64,000 nucleotides of DNA from Galaxea fascicularis (lineage: Eukaryota; Cnidaria; Anthozoa; Scleractinia; Euphylliidae), in assembly GCA_948470475.1 (NCBI GenBank), contig OX419337.1, positions 31,252,872-31,316,871 of the forward strand, in the 5' to 3' direction. Numbering within the stretch: the stretch's first letter is position 1; every line of letters begins with the position of its first letter. Shown in pieces: positions 34,901 through 47,885 of this stretch. The notes beneath the pieces are model-generated. The model was not told where the DNA came from and did not search any database. It saw only the letters and a program-made list of their open reading frames with translations. A program made the position numbers and the translations under genes.

Positions 34901-37688
34901 CAAATACGAAACATTAGTAAGGAACTGACAAGAAACATTTTAACCGCGTGGAGGATATATTTGAAAAGTCAAATACGTTTACGCAGCGCGACGCAAGAAG
35001 GAATTTCTTTAAACATGAAAAACAGCATACACTAGTAGCCTCTATAACTGCTAATTATACTTCCAACAAACAACGCTTTTGCCTAGAAAATTATTTTATT
35101 AATTGGCAGCTCACTTTCGTAATTCTTTACTAAAGATTTTGCAATGTGTTAGCATATTAAAGAAGTTGTCACGATTTTTTAATTATTGGCGGTTACCTCG
35201 CAAAAGAACGATTCAAGAAAATAATGGTTCAGTTTTGTGTAAAATTGTTTCACCAGGTTATCTAAACTATAATTAAGCCTTTTTAGCAAAGGGTGGCGAA
35301 TGGAGTGAAATGTATAGCAACCTTAAATATTGCGTCTTTAATAACTTATCACTAAAAGAACAATAATTTTAAAAGCACTTTAGCTGCAAAATTACAGTAA
35401 TGCCAGTAAATGTTAGGTTATCACTCAGTTCATAGCATTTTGAGATTGAAGAACACCATTAGTTATATAGAACCGCAACTAACGAGGCTATCGTTGCCAT
35501 AGTTATTTCGGGTAAACACTTCATTAGTTTTGCCTTTTTACCAATGTTGTCTGGGTCAGATAACCTTTTTCCTTGACTTGGGAAGTGAGACGTAACATTA
35601 CGCAATTGCTTTAAGTGTTTTATTAGATGATTTTTCTAAACAGGTCTAGTTGTATTATTGTTTCGTTTTTCTTCAACATTCAGTGTACTATTAGCGTATT
35701 TGTGGTATTTACAGCGTATGTAATTCTTGCCGCGTATCCAACATTCCGTAAACAAGCGCTGCACCGTACAACGAAGTTAAATTGCTAAGCTAGGAACTTT
35801 ACCTGAATACTTGTTGTAAAAACTGACCAATGAAAGTGTTACTGTTAATTATTTACAGCTGTCTAAAGCTGACTAACAACATACAAAGAATGTAGGGTGC
35901 AAAATGCGACACTCCTGCATGATCAACGTTTTAAAGATTGCTAACCAGTTTCCTACATGGAAAAAAATCAACGGTATCGGCTTAACAGCGCCGGCAGAAA
36001 AATAGACACCAGAAATCTGGTAGCTTAACGCTTATGTTTAAATACAAAATCAATTATTCCGGTAATACATTACACTTCTACGACTTTTGCTTGCAATTGG
36101 GAAAAAGTTACTTACCAACTTACTTAACGCAATTGGCCTTTGATTCAGTGTCTGCAACTGTGGCTCGAATAAAAGTCTATCGTTATTTCAATGAATTGAC
36201 CAATTTTAAATATAACATAGTGGAAACACATTTGTATTAGTCCATTGTCTAGAAACCTTGCAAAAATATATAAATGTTAAGTTTAATACAGTTAAAAGTC
36301 CCTAAGTGCCCATCGTTGTTAAGTGTTCTCTTGTCTAAGTCACAAAAATCCCTTTTTTTTTTTTTATACGTGAAAGCATCATCTTTGAGACATCCAGTAT
36401 TCAAGGTCACCTCTGTAGAGAAATCTCTTTTGCGAGGATTTTTGCTGTTGACTCAAGGTTACTCTTCAATTAATCGCAATCTCTTAATATTTTAGCTTAT
36501 GGCTGAATCAAGCTAAGGGTACTCAGGGCTGCTATTATAAGCCTGTGTCAAATATTGACAGAGAAACACAGGGGAAGTTAAAACAGGGTAGGAACCACTA
36601 ACCTTGTCCTTCCAGTAACTATGGCAACAAAACAAAGCGAATCGAATATTTTGCGACACAGCAAGAACTAAGTCTCGCTAAAAGAGGAACAATGTGGGTT
36701 TTTGTTCTATAAACGAAATATTTTTTTTATTCTCAGGGATCATATTTTCCAAAAGTGTATGGTACTTAATTGTGAAAAATTCACGATCAGCCGTATTATT
36801 AGATAAGAGAGGTAACACAAATACGTTCTTTCATTTCATCCAAAAAATATTTCTTATTTCAAGACATTTGAAATGTAATTTGGATTAATTGAGGGAGGAC
36901 AGGATCTGTTATCTTTAGGAAAAAAAGAATGATATTTCACCAATAAAAGTTTAAACATTTCCTTAAAGAGACCAAAGGTACATTGAATTGTTGTCAAGTC
37001 ATAAACGTTCAAACTCCTTCAGTTTTAACAAAGATGTTGGTATCCGGTATAATACTTAAAGCACTGATTAAAGTTAGGGTTGAACAAAGCGTGAAGGCTC
37101 ACGTAAGTTATTCTGTCAGAAATTGTATCTCTTTTGGACATAAATCTTGAGAACAAAGTGAAGAACATTCTTGTTGATGATTCCTGAAAGATATTTATCT
37201 ATTAAAAAATCCTTTATCCCTGGAATAAAAACCCGATTTTGTTAAGGGAATAACGCCGAACAAGTGTATTCAGCCGGACCAGTGTATTCAGGTTTGTGGC
37301 TGGATAGAGCTGGTCATAACTTCAGAGGGTTATTTTGTTCGTCTCCTTTTTATTTATTGAGATTAACAAACTTCAGGAACTTTTTGTTTTGCAGTCCAAG
37401 ATGATCATGCAATCCTGACCATAAACCTGTAGGAAACGCCGCTTCAATTTTGTTTTTTACATACACATCAGTGATTTCTAAGCCAAGTTTCCTGAACAGA
37501 ACGTGACTGAAATTCGTAATTACAGTCTGTTGTGAATGAAACAGTTATACTGTAAAATTTCGTTTTAGCTCACTGTTCCGTTGATGGTTAGTTCAATATC
37601 AGATATTTTCGCAGCATATCGTGCTGATGAGCAGGCCTCTTCATTCAAATTGTATCGTGGTTTCCTGTGGCGTTATAAGCTGCGTGAC
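31961..37688. other. Long unassigned non-coding stretch
   Basis: No supported exon and no clear terminal-repeat element. All open frames are under about 90 codons, with no recognisable motif. Confidence 0.5.
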
Positions 37689-37822
37689 CTACAATCTTGG
37701 ACAGAATAAAATGAGAAATAACCCCCCCTCCCCCCATATCAATGCGCCTTTTTTTCATCATTGAAATAGGGGGGAGGGGGGGTGGGGCTTAAATTTTTCA
37801 TTTGTTTTGACCAAGATTGTAG
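37689..37822. repeat. Foldback element with C-run and G-run arms
   Basis: CTACAATCTTGG at the left and CCAAGATTGTAG at the right are inverted. Inside, C7-T-C6 on the left mirrors G6-A-G7-T-G4 on the right. The arms can form a long hairpin, and the G side has quadruplex potential. Confidence 0.8.
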
Positions 37823-40800
37823 CCTAACAAATAGAGACCTTTTTGCCACAGGGTCCCCCGTTATGCTTAACTAGGTATTAACGAAATATCTAGACAGAAG
37901 TCGGGCGGACATAGTGCAGTAAATCTTTTTTCACAGCCTGCGTTCATTTCTTGCAGGAAATTTGAGTTTTAAATTTTTTTTAATGGTTTACTATATGCCG
38001 AACTTTTATTGTTGCGGATAAACTGAATGGGATGGCAATGAAATTCATGTGCCGTGATGATGCCGGGCTGGCTGAATTATTTTTGTAGATAATATTACTA
38101 ATGATACCTTTTTTTCTGGAATGCCATTATTGTGAAACAAAAGGTGTCAACGTTCTGGTCGAGCACTCCAATTGTTGATTGTTTTAATCTTTCCGAAAAG
38201 CTCTTTATATCTTGTTTTGAACGTAAAAAAGGCGCCCTTGTTCTAAAAATAATTGGTAAACAATTTGCTCTTATAAATTGAGCGTTGATCGATTCTCCAA
38301 ACGGAACAACCAGTAGAAATTGGCATCAAAACGTGCCTTGATGCAGAGCAGCTTAAAAGAAACGGGCAAAGTTTTCCATGCCGTTCCCGTTATGCTGTAA
38401 CAGTCTGCTAACAAAATACATACTAAATATATAATATTTAAGTAATGCAATATTACTTTCTCTTGTTTCGGCCTGTTAACAAAGATAATTGTTGGTGCAA
38501 AATTTCTCGATATAATTTGTTGATCAGGAATGTCAAGCTGTTCGCTGAAAACATCGTAATTACAAGCATTTGCGGTTATGTTTTCTGCGGTAAATTAAGC
38601 TGCAATTATGCATGTCACGATTAGATACCACGGAAGCAAATTAAATAACAAACTTGAATAATTAAAAGAACTTTCCGTTTTCCTTTAAGAGAAGTATGCA
38701 TCGACAAGTAGAACAGTTTTAGTTTTCTAATTAAGCAATCGTTTCAACCTGAAAAAAGTCTGATAATGTTGTCACAAACGGAGGCAGGGGAAGCTTCCAT
38801 CTGGCTCACCCGTGGCTGCCAGCCAGAATTTCACCAAAAGACTCAAGAGTTCACTCAAAAGCGAGGATATATTATCTGTAGAAGCTATATGACCACTGTG
38901 GGAAAGAACTACTCCACGGTTTCATACTTTAAAGATTTCATCCGGCCACAAGCTTAAGAGCTGGAATCGCGTCAATCTCATGCATGCGTACAACACAGGC
39001 TATCTTCAAAACAGAAGATTTTCATGCGCTCAGTTAGAATCTTTCTATTTCCTGCTTAAGGATTTTTTTCGCAATATCCTGAAAACTTAAATCCGCTATG
39101 CCTGTTCTAAGAATGGGCACCTGGAGTGATGTGGGGTCGCAATGGAATCAAGCAAATTCAATCGCTCTACAGTTGATCTCAGCGCGCACATGTCTGCATC
39201 AGAAACCAAAATTAAGACGTAATTAATTAAACACAGCCATACTTAGTGCAAAATACTACCGACGATATCGCAGCAAAAGTCCGGCTTAACTTAGCTATTG
39301 ATCTCAAATGCTAGTTTGAGCAGTAAATTACTTTCTAATTTTCTTATGTACTCGCTTATCGCATTTAGTTTAAACTGTTGTACAATGAGATAAAACAACG
39401 AAACAAATCAATCCTTAGGTAATCGCGGTCGAAAATGTATTTGTGTTATTTAACCATCGATATTGTCGACGCCGGATGGAAGAAACGCAAGTACGAGTTG
39501 ATCCTTAAAATAAATGGAATATAATCAAAACACACATTGTCTGAGTACCACTAATTCCCAAACTGGGCGTTGCAAATGTTCTGCCGACTCTGATTTTTCC
39601 AGGAAAGCACCACATACATGTTTCGATTAGTAGGAAGCAAAACTTGTTGAGCAACGTATTTATGTCCATCGGAATTCGGAAATGCCTTTACTGAAGTAAC
39701 CATGACAACAGCGAACAACAGAGAGCAATATAATTAAGGGTAACCTTAAGTCCAAAGCTATATGGAAGGGTTTTATGATTAGATCCGCTGATAAATACAT
39801 TCCTAAACTTGAAATTGTGAAGCATGTTTCTGGAAGGAAAACGTGATTCACGCTTGAAAAAGATACGATAAGCGTGCCCCTTGCGAGCTTTACATATGTA
39901 ACGGCTAAGTTTTTTTGTACTTTTTCCTGAGTTGGCGTAGAAAGTCACTGAGATTTGACAAAACGGAACAAAGTACTTGCTTTTATTTGAGATTTACATG
40001 TTTAGAATACAGAGCTGTCATGAAGGCTCACTGCCTTGTACATAACTTTGTCTATGTGAGGCAAGTATTTGGTAGTTGTACAGTTGTAGAACGTTCAGGT
40101 TTCTTACATATCGATAAACGGACAAAAATAGACCGTGAAGATGCCGACCGAATAATGTGGTTGCGATGTTCAATATTTTTTCCTGTCAAAAATATCCGTA
40201 GTTAGTTCTGTTAGTTCAAACATTGTTACTCTGTATTGACAAAAGTTTAAATCAAGATTCCGGTACAATTGTCTACTTGGTTTACACAAAAGAAGAGTAA
40301 TTAATATCTCATCAGTAGAATGTGGTAAAATATGAGCACGTTCTGTTGAAAATAATCGTCGATAAGATGATTTACGTAATTTTATGTTCAAATATAAGAG
40401 AGGTATGTACCTTACATCGACAGAGCGCCAACCATCCCATTATTTGAATCAAGGTCTTAAAAAGTGTCTTGCAGCCTAGAGATTGTTCTCGTATAGGTCA
40501 ACGTTTCTTACCATTTCACAATCGAATTTGTATTTAATAAAACGATGATAACTTTCACTTTGTTGCTTTCATAGCACATGCGAGGGCGTTTAGTCTAATG
40601 CGATTTGAAATGTGAGCGGCCGGATAAGGGATTACAACAGGGGAATTATAAGAAAAATTATAGCCCTTGGCCAGAATTCACGTACGACACCTAAACTCTC
40701 TTCAGCAAAAAGGGAGGTTAAATCGTCCACTGGCAAAACGTAGCTGTGGCTTGTCTGTCAGTCAACAAACAAAGATGATTTAAGAATTCAAGCTGTAGAA

Positions 40801-42746
40801 TATTAAAAAAGTTTAAAAAAAATGTTGCAAAGTGTCTTCCAAGTTCAGAGAGTTCAATGGAGTTGAGCGTTGAAGAAGGAGGTGATGCACATTGCTGCAG
40901 CAGAGATCAAACGTGCACAAGAACAAGAGCTGGAAATTGCCAGACATATACCAGTTGTGATTTTATAGCCGGTCTGATTTTATATACCACGTAATAGCAT
41001 CCACCTTACAATATCTCACAATATTGTACATGACAAGTTCTGACGCGAGCTAAGGTTAATCTGCTCTTCCAGAAAGGTGCGCCTTGCCACGTTTTGTCTC
41101 GAAATTCGCCCCGTTGTCTGTGTTTTTTCCAAACCGGATAATCCTTTGTTTTTATTTCTACAGTGAGGCGATCACAAAAAGCTCGACTTCAAAGTCGAGG
41201 GAACCGCACAGATAAATGAACGTAAACACTAAACACTTTTGATACAACTCACGGTTACCTTTTCAACTCTTTAGCTGGAAATTTAAAATTGTCTTTGATA
41301 CATGTGTACAAAACTGAAACTCACCCTATTTTTCCTTATTTTGAAGCTCGCCTTGCTCGGAAGCAACGGGCCCTTGAACCAAGTTCTCATCATGAAAGCT
41401 GCAATCTTGTCACTAACTCAATTCGCTCTTTCGTCAAAGCTAAGTGTCAGCGATTTTAACGAAGTTTGGATTCATAAGAAAGATCCTGAATTATATTGCC
41501 CTCTGATTGTCAAGAGCGTGTTCAACATTCCGTTTGATCGTCAGTTTTGATGAAAGCCAATACTTATTTTCGATATTCGAAATCCCGCTGCCCCAAACAA
41601 TGAAAGTTTTTTTTTTCGCCGACCCTTGTTTCATACGGTGACTCGTATTTACCGCCGGTCTCATTTGTGGTTTGATGTAATTAAATCAAGCTTATAATCA
41701 CAGTCACAACTGAACACAAATTGTATCCGGGTTGGAGGAATAAGTTATCTATAAATATTTCTAATACTTCGCATCACGAAATCTCAATCTCACTATCAAT
41801 GAAGTAAACTACTAAATAAGTTCTATATTCTATTAATAACTCATATTTTTCTCGCTAAATTGTTCAAATCTACCGGAATGCGCGGGAAAAACGTGTAAGC
41901 TTCCCACCTACGCAATTCCCGCCAATATTTTGGGTCTACCGCACGTTTTTCAAATAGCCGTATCTGATTGGTTCGATAAACCCAAATCGTTTACTGTTCA
42001 CGTATGCTCCTTAAGAAACGTGAAAGATCTCATTAAATTGTGAATTGTTGTTGAGATTAAAAAGTAGTAAGTTAGTCGGCCAGTTAACGGGTAATAACTT
42101 AAATTTTGCGTTTTTTCTACTCATGTGCATCGGATTCGAACTACCAAAGTGTTGGTTGAGAAAATACTTTGATCGGTCTCATATCGGTCTGTAGCCTTGG
42201 CTGTACTCGTAAGTTTTTTACCGGATAAGATGGAGAAACGGGTAAGTTCTTCTTCCTTCTTTTATCTCCATGATATGACAGAAAAAGGTTAGAAAAATCC
42301 TATAGACAAACTCTGTCTTCAGTTTATTTTGAGAGATTTTGGCGATGAAAAGAACTTCTGCTGTGACAAAATATGAAACAATTCTAGGACTTACGACTTC
42401 ACGACACTTCAGCTATCAATCAAGTTCTGGATCAACTTTTATTGTAATTTTTGTAATAGTATTTCATAAATAAACTGAACTGAACTGAAAACTGTTTGCT
42501 TCAATTTGTTTCTGTTAAATCTATCCTAAGATTCTTAGGTTATCTGCTTACTTTGGGATTGTCAACGTTGCATTTTTGTCACATGTTGAGCGCAAGGAGT
42601 CAGTTAGTTTAACGTAAATAGGAACGTTTTGTTGATTTCTTCTGTTTACTTCTCACAAGACTCAAAAGCCTCGATCACATGGAACCTTTAGGTATCAGGA
42701 AACGTGGTGAATTAGGATCTCTGGCTGACACCACAGGGTGTCTCCT
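37823..42746. other. Unassigned non-coding DNA
   Basis: No supported gene or element boundaries seen. Confidence 0.5.
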
Positions 42747-42991
42747 CCAGGGCCGTAGCTAGGGGGGGAACATTATCACGAGTGCCGAAGTTGGGAGCCT
42801 TGAAGGGCGGTCTGGGGGTATCCTGTGCTCGAAAATTTGGAGGCTCCGAAACGCTATCTTTAACACTTGTCATGAGACATGTATCCGAAAAATCGACCTC
42901 GAATAATTGTGAAAAGGCAGGTTCAACAGGTCCAGGGGAGTGGAGTGGGTAGCTGCTGCCCCCCCTCCCCCCCCTTTTGGCTACAGCTCTG
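42747..42991. mobile_element. MITE with AGGGCCGTAGCTAGGGGGG-type ends
   Basis: AGGGCCGTAGCTAGGGGGG at the left and a C-run followed by TTTTGGCTACAGCTCT at the right are imperfect inverted repeats. The reading frame through it (RSRAVAKRG...) is a repeat artefact. Confidence 0.65.
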
Positions 42992-44646
42992 CTCCTTGTT
43001 CTCTCTGTAAGAGGGTTGCCCAATACATTGACATAATGAGATTCATGGTACTTTGTGGTAGACGTTCCTAACCCTTATCCTTAACAGTTTTGTGGCACAT
43101 GAAGAACGGAACATTTTGTGACATCAATTAGTTCGAGTTAGCGGGATCGGAGATGGGAACTGATGACCAGAGATTATACCGGTGTTTCCTTTACATGCAT
43201 TTTTTTGCTATTCAATCCGCACATGCATAGTCAACTTTGCCGGCAATTTCAGCAGGAAGGAAGAGTAAAAACCGAAGGATATGTAATATATAAGTGAATA
43301 CTTTTCAAAATGCGTAATGCCTATCAGAAGAACACTACTGTGCCGAGATACTGCAATACCTTCAACAATACATGCTACTAAATTTGACTCAATTCAGATA
43401 AAAATCTGACAATGAATTTTTTGGAGTATGTTTTGACTCATTACTCACTTTAGCAAAGGGGTTTGAGTTATCGAGGGTAAAATTATAGAGAAAAATGGCG
43501 TGAAGGGAAAATAGACCAGTTCGAGTTAGCGGGAGGTTCGAGTTATTGCATGTCAATCACTGGTGTCTTGTTGTCCCTGTGCATGTGAGAAAGTGATTCG
43601 CTTACGATCTCAGTCTGGTCATCGCTTTCTTCGGCCCGTTTCACTGTTTGCTGTCAGTTTTTATGTTGATATTTTGTAGTAAGTGGGAATTCCGTGTTGC
43701 AGAAACATCAAGCTGAGAACGATGGCAAGAAATAGATTTTTTGGTTCATCTACAAAACAATTTATCAACGCGAGCAATGTGTCGTTTTATATGTTGCATG
43801 TTATTTCTTCGCTCTCTTATAACAATCACAAAAGCTCGTAAACGTCTTCATTACGTTCGAAAGCCATCGGAAAAGCTTCACATAGCTTCGGTAGTGTTCG
43901 GGAGTCATCGGAACATCTTCGGACATGTTCGGTAGCTTTTGAAAGTCTTCGAGAAATCGTCGGAAGTTGCCGGGACATTTTGACTCGGAAAAAGTTGGCA
44001 GGTATACGTGTACAACCAAGACGTCTTCGCATCTAGTTTACGATATCTGCGATCTGTCACGTTCCTTTTCGAGTTCCTTGCATGTACTTTCTGGTTGATT
44101 GCAGGTTAAATTTGTTGGTTTTTGTGGGCCTCTTTCCTCCGAAACTTTCCTCGTAGAACACCGTGTAAAACGGGAGAGATTGAAAATATGGCCGACACCA
44201 AATATGACACTCCTGTCCGTATAAGTCGTCACGAAAAGAACGCCATATCTACTCATCGCCGATTGGGCACAAAAAATACAATGGCACAAAATTTGTGCCC
44301 AATCAGAAAGACGGATTTGAATTGGTTCTGGAACTAGTTCGTTAAAGAAATGTACCCAGGGGCTCTCCCGCTCGCCTTACAAAGTCCCAATCTTCGTCCC
44401 ATCCCTACTATCTGCCCCTGGGTCTCCGAGGATGTTCATAAATGAGCGAAAACTCTCCATCACTAAGGCAAGAAACAATGTTTTGCAAATTATGTTGACA
44501 GTGTTTTATGACAGTGTCATAGGTTATGAACCTTTAACTGATGCACTGACCTTGATTATTTGTAGAGAGATAAATCTTTAAATTCTCACTTTGCAAAAAA
44601 AATTGTGCCTATACCTACTATCAATGTTTTACATGCTATGCAAGAA
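42992..44646. other. Mostly unassigned; short inverted repeat at 44261-44304
   Basis: GATTGGGCACAAA (44261-44273) and TTTGTGCCCAATC (44292-44304) form a perfect 13-bp inverted pair. GTTCGAGTTAGCGGGA appears at about 43131 and 43520 as a direct repeat, possibly ends of an unrecognised element. Confidence 0.5.
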
Positions 44647-45020
44647 CAGGAGCCCATCACTAGGAGGGTACAACTCCCATACTAAGCCTTTGTCACGGCA
44701 TTTTTACAGACCGATTTATTTTTAGACTATCTTTTCCAACGAAAAGGGAAGTTTCGGTACACGTGATCATGACCCCATCATCATCATCACCTTTCTTTTG
44801 TTCCAAAGTTTCTCAGCTTCGCAGATAAACTTTAGAACAAAAGAAAGTTCGAGGAAAAGTTTCGCACCAGAGAATGGGAACAATGAAGCATTGTGATTGG
44901 TCACTGGGGCTCCTGGGAATCCCATATTCGCGACAAATTTAATCTAAAAATATATCAGTCTGTGAAAACGCCGTGACAGGAATATAGGGCAAGTTGTACA
45001 CTCCAAGTGATGGGCTCCTG
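44647..45020. mobile_element. 374-bp MITE with ~90-bp inverted ends
   Basis: CAGGAGCCCATCACTAGGAG at the left is matched by the reverse complement of the right end CTCCAAGTGATGGGCTCCTG. Homology continues through TGTCACGGC, CACAGAC and TATTTTTAGA. An inner hairpin (TTCTTTTGTTC...GAACAAAAGAA) sits near the centre. AAGAAC occurs just outside or at both ends and may be a target duplication. Confidence 0.8.
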
Positions 45021-47302
45021 GTAAGAACAATTCAACAGATTAGCTTTATTTTGGTTAATGGCCTAGAAGATTTGTCAGCCTCGATCTTGAGCCTCAGAAG
45101 GCCAGTAAAAGAAAGTGCATGGAAAGAAAAGAATGTTTGCCATTCACAAATACCATGCAAGTTTCAAAGTTCAAAACTGTATAGGGCCAAGAAAAAATTG
45201 TCACGCATTAAAACAAGGACATGGCAATGCATTTCTTCAACAGAGTAACAGAATAGAAATTGCATGAAAACAACATATAGTTCCAAAACGGTGCAAAATA
45301 ATTGCCAGTAACTCGAAACGAACATTTGACCAATGTTTGTCAATTCACAGTGCCAATAAACAGTTCTTTGAAATTGGCAAGGCTTAAGCCTTTTCAGCCC
45401 TTGACGATGAGCTCCGGTAACATCAACTGACTCAAAACAATTGCAATGTAGGGCAATTTTGACACAAGGAACTCAATTCGAGCATAGTCACGTGACCGGC
45501 TTCCATGTGACAATGTACATTGTGACCATCCTCACACTCCCTCCCCTCCCCCCTTCCTCTTTCGTTTAGCAAAAAAAACCCTAATTTATGGTATGTCATA
45601 CCACCTTAATTAATTAAAAACAAAAAAAAAAGCTAAACAAAGCACGTCTTAGCTTTGTTGCGTGCAGTCGCAGTCACTATAGCTCTCTTAAAATTCTAAT
45701 AAAAGCACTTCTTTTGTTTTGTTTACTTCCTGAATGAAGAAAATATCGGTTAAAACTTGTTATCTGTTTTGTTCTTAATTAACTCTCGTAAAAAGACCAT
45801 CAGCGATAAAGGCCCTCGTGTTATTTTGTTTATTTCCTGATCAAAGAACATATCACCCAACTGCCCTCAGTATAAATATATTTCATGACATAAATCGTTA
45901 CCTTTTGCCTTGCAGTCTGCAGATATATCACGTGTAGGCGTTTATTTTTATTTCTTGAGGACCACCTCTGCATGATTCTCTTTGTACATGAGAGAAAAGA
46001 AAGAAGAAGCACATTCATTTTATTTTTAGCGTGTTTTGTTGAATACAGTTATTCCTTAATATGAAACTCGTTTCTTCCCGGGTTTCGTTAGGTTAGGTGA
46101 GTCAAACGTTTCTTTAATTTAAACCGTCGTTTCTCCCGAAACAAGCAAGGTTAATTTATATCAAGTTTTACGTAAGCGACAACTAACGAAATCTTTCCTT
46201 TCACTACACGTTTATAGGTGTAAAAATGCATGTGCTATTTTCTCAATTTTTGTTTATTTCTTGGAAACAAAAAATAGGAATAGTTATATATAAACGGTGA
46301 TCATGAAAGGTATTGGTAGCCTATGATTTTGAAATGCCGCTCGCTGAATATATGTTCAGTTCAGTTTTTCTCGATCTGGTTGCCGTTTTCGTAAGTCAAG
46401 TAGCAGCGTAAACAGTCAAGATTACATCAAATTAGACGAACCTTGCGATCGACAAACGTAGAACGGTCACATCAAACAACGGAGAGAAAACAGTTGGGGC
46501 ATTTAACGGTTCGTTAGCATTCTCCTGAAAATAAATCTATTTGTGTTCAAGGCCAATGTTTTCTCTTGTGAATGCTATCTGAATTAAGCTGTCGTAACAT
46601 GCGAAGATAAGACTCGATATCTGTATATACGCTTGGCGTTTAGACTGCGCGCCGAATCAGGAGATACCTTATAAAGTTGCTGAAACATGCTTTCTCGCTA
46701 TTCATACCATTATGTATATTGTACATGTTTTAAATCAGGATTGGCTACGCGATCATGCAAACCATAACAAATTGGCACCTGGGCCACATATACTTGCAAA
46801 TATCGGCAGATTAGCAGAAGATTGAGCTAGAAGGGGTGCGCCATGCGAGAAAGCAAGGAACATTTTGTTTAGGTGAGAAGAGTATCATCAGCCTGAATGT
46901 ACAAAGCCACGAAACGTACTTTTACTATTGCCTTTTGTATAAACCGCGTGATTTAGCTGTATTGCCACTGTTCTGCTTTCAACTGATCATGTTAGTGATA
47001 ACCTTAAAACAGCAGCTATTTGCGTGAAGGCATTCATTGGCACTGCAAGGTCTCATATCGTTACGGTGTACTTATTATATTTCAGTGTTGTTTTAGTTTG
47101 TAAAAATAATCATGCGGGAGTATAACGTTTACTGGACTAATTAGAGGAAAAGTGCCTGGAGGAAAATTAATCGTGTTCGACATTTTTCTGAGCTTTCCTC
47201 CCGGGATAAGTATGGCGACTTTCAAGTGAGATAAATATTAATAAATTGTCAAATATGAATAAAGTTTGTTTGTTGTGTTTTTTTTTTTGTTTCGCCCCAT
47301 GT
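45021..47302. other. Unassigned non-coding DNA
   Basis: No gene or element recognised. Confidence 0.5.
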
Positions 47303-47520
47303 AAGGTAATCCGAGACAGTCGTGGATTCTGGATTCCATGGTATTGGATTCCGGATTCCAATCAGCCCGATTTGGAGTGAATTTTGAGCAACTTGGATTC
47401 TGGATTCCAATCTTTGGCGGGATTCCGGATTCCGAGAGTTGGATACCATATTCCAGAGCCCAGGATTCCCGATTCCACATGCGAAAATTTCTTGGATTCC
47501 GAAATCCGGATTACCTTACT
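47303..47520. mobile_element. GGATTCC-repeat MITE
   Basis: Ends GTAAGGTAATCCG and CGGATTACCTTAC are perfect 13-bp inverted repeats. The interior contains about ten GGATTCC/GGATTCTGG words, giving repetitive WNPES-like and SGFQ-like frames that are not genes. Confidence 0.8.
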
Positions 47521-47689
47521 TTGGGCGATTTGTTGTGTTATATATAGAGGAGTGTTGCACCGTTGCTCTCTATATGTATGACTTTTTAAACAAAACAGCG
47601 ATGTTTTTATAATAGTATCGCCACATTATGAATGGCAGCCTAGTATTATCTTAGGCCGCTACCTTAATTGAAAATTACGAATGCCGGTT

Positions 47690-47885
47690 AAGCCTTGGTC
47701 AAACGGCTCATGATAGTCGATGATAGTTGAGCGCGCGCTTCCGTTTGACCTCCAACTATCATGCACTATCATCGACTATCATCAACTATCATTCAGTTTG
47801 AGCTTGTTCAAATTCTTCATGATAGTCGATGATAGTTTTTCTCGTTTGACCACGCGTATGATAGTTCATGATAGTTTTTCGGTCA
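47690..47885. repeat. Subterminal ATGATAGT word array, probable element end
   Basis: It starts TTGGTCAAACGGCTC after GTTAAGCC, then repeats ATGATAGTCGATGATAGTT and its inverse (AACTATCATCGACTATCAT) about ten times, interspersed with CGTTTGACC. The layout parallels the Harbinger-like element at 27305. I did not find the opposite terminus. Confidence 0.6.

Noticed and set aside
47238..47547. Several overlapping frames rich in WNPES or SGFQ
   Set aside because: They are produced by GGATTCC repeats of a MITE.
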